DNA from: Terribacillus aidingensis
Lineage (GTDB): Bacteria; Bacillota; Bacilli; Bacillales; Amphibacillaceae
Length of the DNA: 64,000 nucleotides
Direction of reading: 5' to 3'
Assembly: GCF_040703035.1 (NCBI RefSeq)
Contig: NZ_CP159996.1
Span: 2,018,001 to 2,082,000 of the forward strand
The position numbers and the translations under genes are program-made. Every line of letters begins with the position of its first letter. The stretch's first letter is position 1. Positions 46,972-55,001 of this stretch are shown in pieces. The notes under the pieces were generated by a model. That model had not been told where the DNA came from, did no database searches, and worked only from the letters and a program-made list of their open reading frames with translations.

Positions 46972-48315
46972 TTATACTGGTAATATCTCCATGCCGATCA
47001 GCCAGCCGATTCCTACTATTGGCAGCATGTAATATACGATTAATGGTATGAAAGTTTTTTCCGGTCTTGCTCCTGCTAGTCCGGAGGCAATGAATATCGA
47101 TCCTGAAGCTGGAGGTGAGGCCCCTTCAGTTGAAGAGAAGGCCAGTATGGCTACTACTGCCACCAATGGGTCTACTCCGGCAGAAGTTAAAGCAGAGAAT
47201 GATACTAAACCAACTGCTGTAAGCGTGGCTGTAGAGGATAGCGGTCCTGCTACTAATGTAACCAATATACCTACCATAAGGACCATCAGCCATTTTGGTA
47301 TATCAAGAGAAGAAGTAATTTGACTAAGATCATTCGCAAGTCCTAATTGCGAGAGGACTTCACTGGCTGCTACTGCGAATAACATGAGCGCGCCAATCGT
47401 CGTAAACTGAGGTATAGCAGATGATAACATCCGTGACCAATTCACAAGCGAACCAGGTGTTTTGTTCCAGCCGATGATCAAACTTATAATCATGATAAGT
47501 ATAGGTATCCAAGTAATCAATGAAATCTGATCCATTGCCTCTGGTCCAATATTAGGGTTGTTTTCTATCGCTTCCGCAAGCGGACCAACAGTGACAAGTA
47601 TAGGAATCAACGCACCGAAGAATATAAAAATGGATTTCCATCCTTGTTTAAGAGCTTCCCTGAACCCAACGATATCCTCTGATGGAAGAGCCTTGATACC
47701 ATTTTTCTTAACGAGCAAGAATACTAAAATCATCCGGTAAATAACTTGGTAAGCACCACCGATCAAAAGAGCAATATACAAGTCACCCTCGGCAACCACT
47801 GCTCCTATCGGTGCAAATCCAAGCATGATGAACATGGAAGAATTCGGTGGCAATGCAGCGCCTAAACCGCCATTACCAGCCAGGATAGTCGCTGTCGTCT
47901 CACGGCTCCATCCGGATCTAATCATCCATTGTGCAGTAATTGATCCAGTTGTAGCGGTATTGGCTGAATTGGATCCTGAAAGAGCGCCAAGAATAGCAGA
48001 ACCTACCGTACTCATGTAGGCTGCACCACCTGGCAGCTTTCCTATGAGTGAGTTGAATATACGTAAAAGAGCTTGAATCAAGTTGAGCTGATCAACTAAG
48101 AAAGCCATGAAAACAAAGGCAACAGCAGCGTATAATACTTCATAAGTAGAGGCAAATACTAAACCTTCCCAAAATAATCTTGGAGCCTCAGTTCCTCCAA
48201 ACAAAACAGTGGCAACGAATCCTAGAAACATCGCTTCACCCATGTTGCGCTTTACTATTACATTCCAGATGATAATAACTGCTATAAACACAACCAGTGC
48301 GATAAAACCCGTCAT
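46972..48315 (-). CDS. TRAP-type transporter large permease (DctM-like)
   Basis: Secondary transporter of 447 residues with about 11-12 transmembrane segments. The DctM signature is visible: GSAILGALSGSNSANTATTG, then GNGGLGAALPPNSSMFIM, and a C-terminal repeat LVAGPLSSTATLTAVG with EGASPPASGSIFIASG. Substrates of the family are organic acids. It is in an operon with a dehydrogenase and an RraA-like aldolase. A DctP-type solute-binding protein is not encoded nearby, which is unusual. The ATG follows AAGGGGAGG. Confidence 0.82.
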   Translation of the reverse strand: MTGFIALVVFIAVIIIWNVIVKRNMGEAMFLGFVATVLFGGTEAPRLFWEGLVFASTYEVLYAAVAFVFMAFLVDQLNLIQALLRIFNSLIGKLPGGAAYMSTVGSAILGALSGSNSANTATTGSITAQWMIRSGWSRETTATILAGNGGLGAALPPNSSMFIMLGFAPIGAVVAEGDLYIALLIGGAYQVIYRMILVFLLVKKNGIKALPSEDIVGFREALKQGWKSIFIFFGALIPILVTVGPLAEAIENNPNIGPEAMDQISLITWIPILIMIISLIIGWNKTPGSLVNWSRMLSSAIPQFTTIGALMLFAVAASEVLSQLGLANDLSQITSSLDIPKWLMVLMVGILVTLVAGPLSSTATLTAVGLVSFSALTSAGVDPLVAVVAILAFSSTEGASPPASGSIFIASGLAGARPEKTFIPLIVYYMLPIVGIGWLIGMEILPV

Positions 48316-48361
48316 TTGGTCTCCCTCCCCTTTGGTCTCTGTTTTTTAAAACGCTTACATT

Positions 48362-49255
48362 CTAAGTGTGATATACTTCGTTTTCCTTCATTAGCAACGC
48401 AAGGACTTCTTCCCAAGTGTCTGGCTTTTTTCCTTTATATTTTTCGGAAATATTTAAATCAGCTAGACGTTCCAATTTCTTCTGTGCAGCAATCGACATA
48501 CTCGCATCTAAATTCGATTCCTGCAGCATCTCGATTGAACCGCTCAATTCCACTGCTCGTCTTTGCGCGTGAAGTGCACTTCCTGTTACAAGCCGATTCA
48601 TTGTTTCAATAAAAGTCTTGGCATTCATTGTTTCGTTAATAGAACGAATGGCCGGTTCTTCTACTCCATATGTCTTAGCCGCTTCTAAAAATTCAACCAT
48701 CAAACCAACGACACCTTTCATATAGATGCTTCTTATAAGTTTAAGAGCTGAAGCATCTCCAGGATTATCACTTATTTTAGTGATTTGCATGCCGTATCCC
48801 GCTAAATTTTTTATAAATGAATCTGTCCCGTTTCCACTTGCCGAGATTGGTACCTTATGTTTATAAACAGGTAATGGCCCTAGCATCGCTGCATCTACAA
48901 ACAAAGAGCCTCCACCCTCTACTACACTGGCCACCTGTTTCTTAATTTCTGGTGTCGCAGCAGATACATCTACATAAATCAAATCATCCTTAAAGCTATC
49001 GGTTAGTGATTGTGCTGCTTCTAACGTCTTGTTGGCAGGTACTGCAGCAATAACAATTGTACATATATCCAATACTTCATTAGTACTTGCCAGCAGCTCT
49101 ACATTTGCTTTGGAAGCTCTCTCTCTTATACGTTCGGAAAGATTCGATTCATCTAAAAGTGGATCAAATGCATAGAATCTATCAATGCCTTCACTATGCA
49201 GTCCGGATGCCATTTCATAAGCAGCTTCTCCAAACCCGACAAAACCTAACTTCAT
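48362..49255 (-). CDS. NAD(P)-dependent hydroxyacid-type dehydrogenase with DUF1932
   Basis: Protein of 297 residues related to 6-phosphogluconate/3-hydroxyisobutyrate dehydrogenases. The Rossmann motif is GFVGFGEAAYEMA at the N-terminus, DVSAATPEIKKQ lies near residue 95, and the DUF1932 C-terminal domain includes KLIRSIYMKGVVGLMVEFLE. The substrate is unknown; the context with RraA and TRAP suggests oxidation of an imported hydroxyacid. The start is the ATG at 49255 after AGGGG. Confidence 0.85.
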   Translation of the reverse strand: MKLGFVGFGEAAYEMASGLHSEGIDRFYAFDPLLDESNLSERIRERASKANVELLASTNEVLDICTIVIAAVPANKTLEAAQSLTDSFKDDLIYVDVSAATPEIKKQVASVVEGGGSLFVDAAMLGPLPVYKHKVPISASGNGTDSFIKNLAGYGMQITKISDNPGDASALKLIRSIYMKGVVGLMVEFLEAAKTYGVEEPAIRSINETMNAKTFIETMNRLVTGSALHAQRRAVELSGSIEMLQESNLDASMSIAAQKKLERLADLNISEKYKGKKPDTWEEVLALLMKENEVYHT

Positions 49256-49267
49256 ATCTCTCAACCC

Positions 49268-49939
49268 CTATTCTTGGTATTGTTTCATCTTACTTTCCAG
49301 CCATTTCGGTGCTAAAGACTTTGGATCAGGGTATTCCTGATAAGAATACTGGACAATTGCTTCCAGGCGTTTTTTTTCATAAGACAATTTTTCTGACGCC
49401 TTCATAAGTACTTCGTCAATTTTATCGACTGGTACGATAACTACACCATCATCATCCGCTACAACTAAATCACCTGGCGCAACACGGACACCCCCGCAAG
49501 AGATGACTTCATTTATCTCCCCTGGACCATCTTTGAAAGGACCATTCGGATTAAACCCCTTACTGTATATAGGAAATTTCAGCTCTTCCAGTGCTTTTTT
49601 ATCTCTTACAAGTCCATCAATCACAATACCTTCTACTCCAATGGCTTGGGCTGAACTAGCCATAAGTTCTCCTAAGTAAGCATTATTTGTGTGTCCTTTT
49701 CCATCGACTACCAATACAAGTCCCTTCCTTGCCGAATAGATAGCTTCATGCAGAAATAAATTATCTCCGGGTCTTAAGCTCACTGTCATAGCTGTTCCTA
49801 CAAATTCCATACCAGAGCTTACTGGTTTGATGCGGTAATCCATCGAACCTGTACAGCCCATCACATCGGCAAGAAGTGTTGTATTCAACTTTTTTGCTCG
49901 CTCGATCAGTTCATTTGGTAATAACGATACACTTTCCAT
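49268..49939 (-). CDS. RraA-like aldolase/demethylmenaquinone-methyltransferase-fold protein
   Basis: A 223-residue RraA-family protein, the fold of 4-hydroxy-4-methyl-2-oxoglutarate and 4-carboxy-4-hydroxy-2-oxoadipate aldolases. Motifs are TTLLADVMGCTG, GDNLFLHEAIYSARKGLVLV and IVIDGLVRD, with the metal/substrate-binding GDLVVADDDGVVIVP. In this operon an aldolase role is more likely than RNase E inhibition. It is the first gene after a regulated promoter and is divergent in function but not direction from rpiR upstream. Confidence 0.82.
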   Translation of the reverse strand: MESVSLLPNELIERAKKLNTTLLADVMGCTGSMDYRIKPVSSGMEFVGTAMTVSLRPGDNLFLHEAIYSARKGLVLVVDGKGHTNNAYLGELMASSAQAIGVEGIVIDGLVRDKKALEELKFPIYSKGFNPNGPFKDGPGEINEVISCGGVRVAPGDLVVADDDGVVIVPVDKIDEVLMKASEKLSYEKKRLEAIVQYSYQEYPDPKSLAPKWLESKMKQYQE

Positions 49940-49986
49940 ATCTAAGCTCCCCCTCCGTAACGAATATTACTTAAATTAAAATTAAG

Positions 49987-50000
49987 GTAATATATATTAC
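49987..50000 (-). promoter_or_regulatory. Palindromic operator of the RraA-dehydrogenase-TRAP operon
   Basis: GTAATATATATTAC is a perfect 14-bp palindrome just downstream of the predicted transcription start; a related half-site (AGTAATATTCGTTAC) follows nearer the gene. The adjacent RpiR-family regulator is the obvious candidate binder. Confidence 0.6.
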
Positions 50001-50012
50001 TCCGATAACGCG

Positions 50013-50041
50013 ATCATACCATTCTATCCCATTTTGGTAAA
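50013..50041 (-). promoter_or_regulatory. Promoter of the RraA-dehydrogenase-TRAP operon
   Basis: -35 TTTACC (50036-50041), 17-nt spacer and extended -10 TGGTATGAT (-10 at 50013-50018) on the minus strand. Confidence 0.55.
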
Positions 50042-50050
50042 GCGCTTTCA
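50037..50050 (-). promoter_or_regulatory. cre-like site (CcpA) overlapping the -35
   Basis: GTAAAGCGCTTTCA matches 12 of 14 positions of the catabolite-responsive element consensus (TGWAARCGYTWNCA read by symmetry). Overlap with the -35 predicts repression in the presence of preferred sugars. Confidence 0.6.
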
Positions 50051-50070
50051 CGAAAAAACATTCAAAATAA

Positions 50071-50112
50071 AATGAGTTACCGCACAATTAACGTTTTGTG
50101 TGGTAACTCATT
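50071..50112 (-). terminator. Terminator surrounding the rpiR stop codon
   Basis: A 17-bp stem (AATGAGTTACCGCACAA with TTGTGTGGTAACTCATT, one mismatch or wobble) encloses an 8-nt loop with the TAA at 50088-50090. The distal arm is followed on the minus strand by TTTG. Confidence 0.75.
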
Positions 50113-50939
50113 TTTGTAAGGATTTCATTGATTTTATCAAGTCTAGGCTTGGTTCTTTCAGGATAATTAATAGCTAAAGCACTTAGAATGTAGTCTACGA
50201 TGAAAATGGCTGACACTATGGAATTATGAGAAGCTGCACTCGCTGAAGAACAAGGTAAAATCAAATCAGCATACTTTGTCATTGGAGAAGAATAACCATC
50301 GGTAATCAGAATGATTTCAGTACCACAGGACTTAGCTACTTCTAACATATTTGCGATTCGTTCAGCATACCGCGGATAGCTCACGGCTATTATTAAATCC
50401 GACGAAGTAAGACTGACGGATTCATCAACCCATTCACTTTTATCCGCATCAATATACCTGCAATTCCCTAAAATCCTGTTTATCCCAAATGATATGTATT
50501 CTCCTACCGGTCTTCCGCTCCGCACACTTGTACATATAATATTATCTGATGCCGCTATCTTTTCTATTATTTCCTGTAAAGTACTCTCAGCTATATTGTC
50601 TAAGGAATATTGGATATTTTCTAATTGCAATTCAGCATGCTGCTGCAAAAGATCGCTTTTATCGGCATCCTTCAAATTGGCCTCTAACCTAGTTTGAGGA
50701 GCAGCTTTATGCTTCATGTTTGCTTGAAGTTCCCTCTGTAGTTCTGAAAAGCCGGAATAGCCAACTGCTGCCGAAAATCTCATTATAGTAGCTGTACTTG
50801 TTCCTACAGTTGAAGCTAATTTGTCAACAGTAAGAAATGCAACTTCCATGGGATGCTGTACAACATAATCAGCAATTCTCCGCTGTGCTTCTGTTAGTTC
50901 GAATGCTTTGGTTTGCAATCTATGAATTAGGTCTTCCAA
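50088..50939 (-). CDS. RpiR/MurR-family transcriptional regulator
   Basis: Sugar/phosphosugar-type regulator of 283 residues. The N-terminal helix-turn-helix is LTVDKLASTVGTSTATIMRF, and the C-terminal SIS domain (about 125-260) contains CTSVRSGRPVGEYIS and IAVSYPRYAERI. It starts at a TTG (50939) after AGGTGA. It precedes the RraA-dehydrogenase-TRAP operon on the same strand but ends in a strong terminator, so it is probably a separate unit controlling that operon through the palindrome at 49987. Confidence 0.88.
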   Translation of the reverse strand: MEDLIHRLQTKAFELTEAQRRIADYVVQHPMEVAFLTVDKLASTVGTSTATIMRFSAAVGYSGFSELQRELQANMKHKAAPQTRLEANLKDADKSDLLQQHAELQLENIQYSLDNIAESTLQEIIEKIAASDNIICTSVRSGRPVGEYISFGINRILGNCRYIDADKSEWVDESVSLTSSDLIIAVSYPRYAERIANMLEVAKSCGTEIILITDGYSSPMTKYADLILPCSSASAASHNSIVSAIFIVDYILSALAINYPERTKPRLDKINEILTKMSYHTKR

Positions 50940-51123
50940 TGTATCACCTGCTCCTGATGAGATATGACATGAGTTCTTCCTACGTCAACCGTCAATTATG
51001 AATCCTACCTGTATGATAACACTTATAAAAAAATTCCCAAAGCAGGATTCCGCTTGAGTAGTTTTATTTCATACTAAGTTAACGGTACATCGCAGGCTTC
51101 CCTAATTAAATCCCCAACAATAA

Positions 51124-51166
51124 GCAGTCCACTCCAAACTGGGAGGATGCCAATTTGGAGCTGACT
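51124..51166 (-). terminator. Probable terminator after ykkD
   Basis: AGTC..CTCCAAA pairs with TTTGGAG..GACT across a loop; on the minus strand it is followed by GCTTATTGTT, a weak T stretch. Confidence 0.5.
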
Positions 51167-51168
51167 TT

Positions 51169-51483
51169 TTAAGAAACCAGTTTTAATCCTACTGCTGCCC
51201 CCAATACCATGGCAATAAACAAAATCCTTTTCCAATCCTTTGATTCATTAAAGAATAACATCCCCACAATCGCTCCGCCAGAAGCACCAATTCCTGTCCA
51301 CACGGCATAGGCTGTGCCCATAGGCAGGCTTTCCATCGCTATAGAAAGAAAGAGAAAGCTAGCACCGAATCCAAGAATCAGGAAGACTGCTGGTTTCCAG
51401 CTTTTATCCTCATGCAGTTTATTTATCATTGCTACACCAAACATTTCAAACAGTCCTGCTAAAATTAAAAATGTCCACGCCAT
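51169..51483 (-). CDS. ykkD: Small multidrug-resistance-type guanidinium exporter subunit YkkD
   Basis: SMR-family protein of 104 residues with four transmembrane helices and the conserved Glu13 (LAGLFEMFGVA) and PMGTAYAVWTGIG motif. Forms a heteromeric pair with YkkC. The ATG overlaps the ykkC stop by one base (TAATG). The upstream guanidine-I riboswitch shows that the physiological substrate is guanidinium. Confidence 0.93.
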   Translation of the reverse strand: MAWTFLILAGLFEMFGVAMINKLHEDKSWKPAVFLILGFGASFLFLSIAMESLPMGTAYAVWTGIGASGGAIVGMLFFNESKDWKRILFIAMVLGAAVGLKLVS

Positions 51484-51824
51484 TACTGTTCTGCCCCCTC
51501 TGCTTCATGACTCTTCGTTACTAGTTTCAATCCAATGACCCCTGCAAGTAATAAAGCTACAAGCAAGAACTTATTAAGAACGAATGGCTGCTCAAAGAAG
51601 AGAATTTCCGAGAAAAAGGTACCTGCTGTTCCAAGTCCTACAAATACAGCATAAACCGTCCCGACAGGTATATAGCGCCCAGCCCTAATCATCAGATAAA
51701 AGCTAACCACGATCGCTATTATAGTTCCAATCCATTCCAAGACACCACTTGCATGCTTTAATCCAATAACCCATAAGACTTCAAAAACTGCCGCAATGAT
51801 TACCATGAACCAATGTTTGTTCAA
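51483..51824 (-). CDS. ykkC: Small multidrug-resistance-type guanidinium exporter subunit YkkC
   Basis: SMR-family protein of 113 residues, four transmembrane helices, with Glu15 ([15 protein letters not shown]) and [16 protein letters not shown], closely matching B. subtilis YkkC. The start is a TTG at 51824, 8 nt after GGAGG; the GTG at 51833 overlaps the Shine-Dalgarno. First gene after the guanidine riboswitch, co-translated with ykkD. Confidence 0.93.
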   Translation of the reverse strand: MNKHWFMVIIAAVFEVLWVIGLKHASGVLEWIGTIIAIVVSFYLMIRAGRYIPVGTVYAVFVGLGTAGTFFSEILFFEQPFVLNKFLLVALLLAGVIGLKLVTKSHEAEGAEQ

Positions 51825-51860
51825 TTCTTCCACCTCCGAATTTTAGTTTGTCCATGAAAA

Positions 51861-51982
51861 GAAAAAAGCCTGGGAGTAACTGTTAAACAGTTTCTCCCAG
51901 GCTTTTATCCTTCCGTGACACAGTGAATACTGTGAGTTTTCTCTCGGACCAGACCAACCAAGCTGCGGAACCCTAGAAAACA
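51861..51982 (-). ncRNA. Guanidine-I (ykkC) riboswitch
   Basis: On the minus strand the conserved elements appear in order: CTAGGGTTCCG, TTGGTCTGGTCCGAGAG, GAAAAC, then CACGGAAGGATAAAAGCC and GGGAGA. The 3' end is a terminator in which GCCTGGGAG pairs with CTCCCAGGC, followed by TTTTTTC. Guanidinium binding would prevent termination and turn on ykkCD. The match to the family is strong by eye. Confidence 0.95.
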
Positions 51983-52005
51983 TTTAGCAATATTCAATTC
52001 ACTAC

Positions 52006-52034
52006 ATTGTATAAGGTCTTACTTAAGAAATCAA
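52006..52034 (-). promoter_or_regulatory. Promoter of the guanidine riboswitch-ykkCD unit
   Basis: -35 TTGATT (52029-52034), 17-nt spacer, -10 TACAAT (52006-52011) on the minus strand. Confidence 0.7.
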
Positions 52035-52155
52035 GTCATAATTGAATCAAATGGACAGGTCAGTTAATAGAGTATATTACCCTATTCTAACTTGGAGACA
52101 GGGAAAGTATAATCATAATAAGATGCTAAAAAATGAAAAATTTGGGGGAATCAAG

Positions 52156-52791
52156 ATGGTGAAATCAGTTCTTTTAGATGAGAAATTCAAAAGTAGAGAA
52201 TTAAGTAATTTACTCCGATGGCATAATGAACCGAGTAAGTGGTCTATAGATACTACTAGTTCCCAATTAGTTTTAGAAACCGATGAGGAAACTGATTTCT
52301 GGCAAAAAACACATTATGGCTTTGAAAATGATAACGGGCATTTTCTATATATAAAAACAAATAAGAACTTTAGAATGACCACAAAAGTTAAAGCTATGCC
52401 AAATTCAAAGTATGACCATGCAGGATTAATGATTCGCCACTCAAAAAACACCTGGGTTAAAACCTCCTTAGAATATATAACACCTAATTTGAGTAAGCTT
52501 GGCGCAGTAGTTACAAATAGAGGGTATTCCGATTGGTCAACACAATATGTAAAGGATAAAGAGATTGACTTATACTTACGTTTATCGAGGATCAATCTAA
52601 ATTGTTATGTCGACTTTTCCTGGGATGGCGAAGAATGGATGCAAATGCGCATCGCTCATTTAGATCTTCCAGATGATTCCCCCATTGCAGCTGGATTATT
52701 TGCATGCAGCCCCCAAGGTAAGGATCAGACTGTGCGTTTTGATTTTCTAGCTATAGAAGAGCTTTCTGACCCAAACGAAGCTTACTTATAA
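52156..52791 (+). CDS. DUF1349 domain protein (concanavalin-like)
   Basis: Cytosolic protein of 211 residues belonging to DUF1349, a concanavalin A-like beta sandwich: LLRWHNEPSKWSI, DFWQKTHYGF, NDNGHFLYIKT, KYDHAGLMIRHSKNTWVKTS, and VNCYVDFSWDGEEWMQMRI-like region near residue 155. The function is unknown; homologues are thought to bind carbohydrate. The start is the ATG at 52156 after GGGGGAATCAAG; the frame is open to 52042, but without a ribosome site. Base composition is more AT-rich than neighbours, consistent with transfer. A terminator follows. Confidence 0.83.
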   Translation: MVKSVLLDEKFKSRELSNLLRWHNEPSKWSIDTTSSQLVLETDEETDFWQKTHYGFENDNGHFLYIKTNKNFRMTTKVKAMPNSKYDHAGLMIRHSKNTWVKTSLEYITPNLSKLGAVVTNRGYSDWSTQYVKDKEIDLYLRLSRINLNCYVDFSWDGEEWMQMRIAHLDLPDDSPIAAGLFACSPQGKDQTVRFDFLAIEELSDPNEAYL

Positions 52792-52852
52792 TAAATGTCA
52801 ACCATGCTGCCATAGTGCAGCTTTTTCAATGAGAATACACACGGAGAACGTT

Positions 52853-52888
52853 AAATAAGCCGTTTCCTAAATAGGAAGCGGCTTATTT
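52853..52888 (+). terminator. Terminator after the DUF1349 gene
   Basis: AAATAAGCCG and TTTCCT pair with AGGAAG and CGGCTTATTT; more T follows. Confidence 0.88.
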
Positions 52889-52904
52889 TTGAAGTCACTA
52901 AAAT

Positions 52905-53125
52905 CATAATTCATGATTTCAACTAGTTTTAAATTCTCTATTCTGATTTCCCAATTTCAAAATACAGCAATTCCTGATTCTTTATATTGCTGCACAATAG
53001 CGCTTTTATGTTCCCAATCCCTCATAAAGGTTCCTGCAAGCCGCACCATGAGAGACGGCTAAAACAACTTCCTTATCTTCTTCCATGATTTTTTGGCAGG
53101 TGACAGCAATTCTTTCTTGCTGAGA
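52905..53125 (-). pseudogene. Remnant of a histidine-phosphatase-family gene
   Basis: One frame reads KIMEEDKEVVLAVSHGAACRN, the C-terminal histidine motif of phosphoglycerate mutase-like phosphatases, and ends early. The next frame continues WEHKSAIVQQYKESGIAVF, then a stop, then NWEIRIENLKLVEIMNYDFS, as in the family C-terminus. The N-terminal half with the RHG motif is missing. So the gene is truncated and frameshifted. Confidence 0.6.
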
Positions 53126-53138
53126 CTTCCTTTCATGA

Positions 53139-53194
53139 AGACATAAAAAAAGAACGCTTCGAATACTTCTTAGTTTCAAATCGTTCTTTTTATA
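53139..53194. terminator. Weak hairpin upstream of the phosphatase remnant
   Basis: AAAAAGAACG and CGTTCTTTTT form a 10-bp stem around a long loop (about 25 nt), with T on both sides. Possibly an old terminator. Confidence 0.35.
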
Positions 53195-53338
53195 TACATT
53201 CATTAGCTTGTCAACTCTTGCAGCTGTGTTTGAGGCAAGCTATATCCGGATGTCTTTATTTTTACCTTGGAGAATCTCTATTGAGGACACAGTTTGATTT
53301 GCATTTTGACTCAGCCCAAAATTATGTGCCCGGTATTT
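53195..53338. other. Intergenic stretch after the HPr-like gene
   Basis: No gene, clear hairpin or promoter seen. AT-rich. Together with the pseudogene before it, about 450 bases here lack an intact gene. Confidence 0.4.
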
Positions 53339-53593
53339 CTATTTATCTATAAGGAAGCTTTTTAAGGTATCAAAAGTAATATGCTCATCACACCCATTCA
53401 CCATAAGCGTGATTTCATCACCATCCTTAACATTCAAATCCATCACTCTCATGAGCTTCTTTCCATCACTGGACATCCCGTTTTTAGAAAGGATTACATC
53501 ACTAGTAAAGGAACATGCTTTATCAACAAATATTGCAGTGTTCCTTGCCTGTAATCCTCGGTGAAGTTTTACTGTTATTTTAGTGACCAGCAT
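53339..53593 (-). CDS. HPr/Crh-like protein lacking both phosphorylation sites
   Basis: An 84-residue HPr-fold protein closest to Crh (GLQARNTAIFVDKACSFTSDV against Crh GLQARPAALFVQEANRFTSDV). Position 15, the EI-dependent His in HPr, is Gln as in Crh. Position 46, the HPr-kinase Ser in both HPr and Crh, is Lys (SDGKKLMRVMDL). So neither known phosphorylation is possible. The ATG follows GAGGAAGGTG. It might be a constitutive or decoy CcpA partner, or a decaying paralogue. Confidence 0.8.
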   Translation of the reverse strand: MLVTKITVKLHRGLQARNTAIFVDKACSFTSDVILSKNGMSSDGKKLMRVMDLNVKDGDEITLMVNGCDEHITFDTLKSFLIDK

Positions 53594-53660
53594 AAGTTAC
53601 ACCTTCCTCAGGAACTTTTCGTAAGTTTCATCACTACCTGTACTAGCTTCATATCAAAAT

Positions 53661-53693
53661 AGGATGTCCCAGAGCAGTACAACGGGACATCCT
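53661..53693 (-). terminator. Terminator after adhA
   Basis: AGGATGTCCC/GGGACATCCT with a 13-nt loop is followed on the minus strand by ATTTTGATATG. Confidence 0.8.
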
Positions 53694-53714
53694 TAAGATT
53701 AAAAGTTACAAATG

Positions 53715-54755
53715 TTACAACGTACTGTTGTCGATAACAAAGCGATACTTTACATCTGAAGCCAGAACTCGTTGATAGGCTTCGTCGATTTGGTCAGCTG
53801 CTATCACTTCAATTTCCGGAGCAATATTATGTTCTGCACAGAAATCCAACATTTCTTGTGTCTCGCGGATTCCTCCTATCAAGGAACCTGCAAACGAGCG
53901 ACGATGACCGATGAGAGACTGTACGTTTAATGACAACGGATCAGCTGGAGCGCCGACATTAATCATAGTGCCATCAAGATTTAGTAAGGAGAGATATGCA
54001 TTCAGATCGATCTTTGCACTAACTGTGTTAATAATTAAGTCAAAAGATCCCGCAAGTTTGTCGAATGTTTCTGGATCACTTGTGGCATAGTAGTTGCTCG
54101 CACCAAATTGCAGACCATCTTCTTTTTTCTTCAATGATTGTGATAGAACAGTCACTTCTGCACCCATTGCATGTGCAATTTTGACAGCCATATGGCCTAG
54201 ACCACCTAAACCAACGACCGCAATTTTTTTACCTGGTCCAGCTCCCCAGTGATTTAGTGGAGAAAATGTCGTGATACCAGCGCAAAGCAACGGAGCAGCA
54301 GCATCAAGTTCAATATTATCAGGGATACTTACAACGAATTCTTCCGTTACAACGATGTGGGAAGAATAGCCTCCCTGTGTAGGTTCCCCATATTTATCCA
54401 CGCCAGCGTAAGTTGGGATATTTCCTTTATGGCAATATTGCTCTTCCCCTTTTACGCAATTTTCACATTCTCCGCATGAGTCAACCATGCATCCGACGCC
54501 TACTCTGTCACCGATCTTATATTTAGTAACTTCTGAACCGACATCTGTAACGATCCCTGCGATTTCATGTCCAGGTACAAGCGGATAGTTTACTGGTCCC
54601 CACTCTCCATGAGCAGTATGTATGTCAGAGTGGCAAATTCCGGCAAACTTGATTTCGATTAAAACGTCATGTAAATCAAGATCACGTCTTTCAATTTCAG
54701 CAGCTCTAAAGGGTTTGTCTGGACCGTCAACAGCGCGTGCTTTAGCGATAACCAT
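53715..54755 (-). CDS. adhA: Zinc-dependent alcohol dehydrogenase AdhA
   Basis: NAD(P)-dependent alcohol/aldehyde dehydrogenase of 346 residues. Catalytic zinc ligands Cys41 and His63 (GHE motif), a structural-zinc cysteine cluster at 94, 97, 100 and 108, and the Rossmann motif [14 protein letters not shown]. In B. subtilis AdhA and its MerR-type activator AdhR respond to formaldehyde and methylglyoxal. The promoter of this gene has a 19-nt spacer with a MerR-type dyad, and adhR diverges upstream. Confidence 0.92.
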   Translation of the reverse strand: MVIAKARAVDGPDKPFRAAEIERRDLDLHDVLIEIKFAGICHSDIHTAHGEWGPVNYPLVPGHEIAGIVTDVGSEVTKYKIGDRVGVGCMVDSCGECENCVKGEEQYCHKGNIPTYAGVDKYGEPTQGGYSSHIVVTEEFVVSIPDNIELDAAAPLLCAGITTFSPLNHWGAGPGKKIAVVGLGGLGHMAVKIAHAMGAEVTVLSQSLKKKEDGLQFGASNYYATSDPETFDKLAGSFDLIINTVSAKIDLNAYLSLLNLDGTMINVGAPADPLSLNVQSLIGHRRSFAGSLIGGIRETQEMLDFCAEHNIAPEIEVIAADQIDEAYQRVLASDVKYRFVIDNSTL

Positions 54756-54831
54756 TTAGAAATCCTCCAATAAAGTTTATAGTTTCAGAGAATAACATGG
54801 ACAGACTTTATCCTTTCTTCTCTTGTAAACA

Positions 54832-54862
54832 ATTGTAATCTTTAGAGTCAACTCTAAGTCAA
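54832..54862 (-). promoter_or_regulatory. MerR-type promoter of adhA with AdhR dyad
   Basis: -35 TTGACT (54857-54862) and -10 TACAAT (54832-54837) are 19 nt apart, the long spacer of MerR-activated promoters. The spacer holds the dyad TAGAGTTGACTCTA (54843-54856), similar to the AdhR operator. Confidence 0.82.
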
Positions 54863-54914
54863 GCATCTGAGTAAATATTTTCATCACTTTATATATATTC
54901 AACCCTCCTTCACT

Positions 54915-54943
54915 TTGACGTTCATGAAATCCTGTGATAGAAT
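54915..54943 (+). promoter_or_regulatory. Promoter of adhR
   Basis: -35 TTGACG (54915-54920), 17-nt spacer and extended -10 TGATAGAAT (-10 at 54938-54943) on the plus strand. A second AdhR-like dyad, TAGAGTGAACTCGA (54956-54969), follows the start point and may allow autoregulation. Confidence 0.68.
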
Positions 54944-55001
54944 CCTTCCTATTCATAGAGTGAACTCGAGGTCTATATATTTATGGAAAAGGAGAGCTAC
55001 G

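Noticed and set aside
53339..53593. Annotation as ptsH (HPr)
   Set aside because: His15 and Ser46 are both replaced, ptsI is not adjacent, and the sequence is nearer to Crh.
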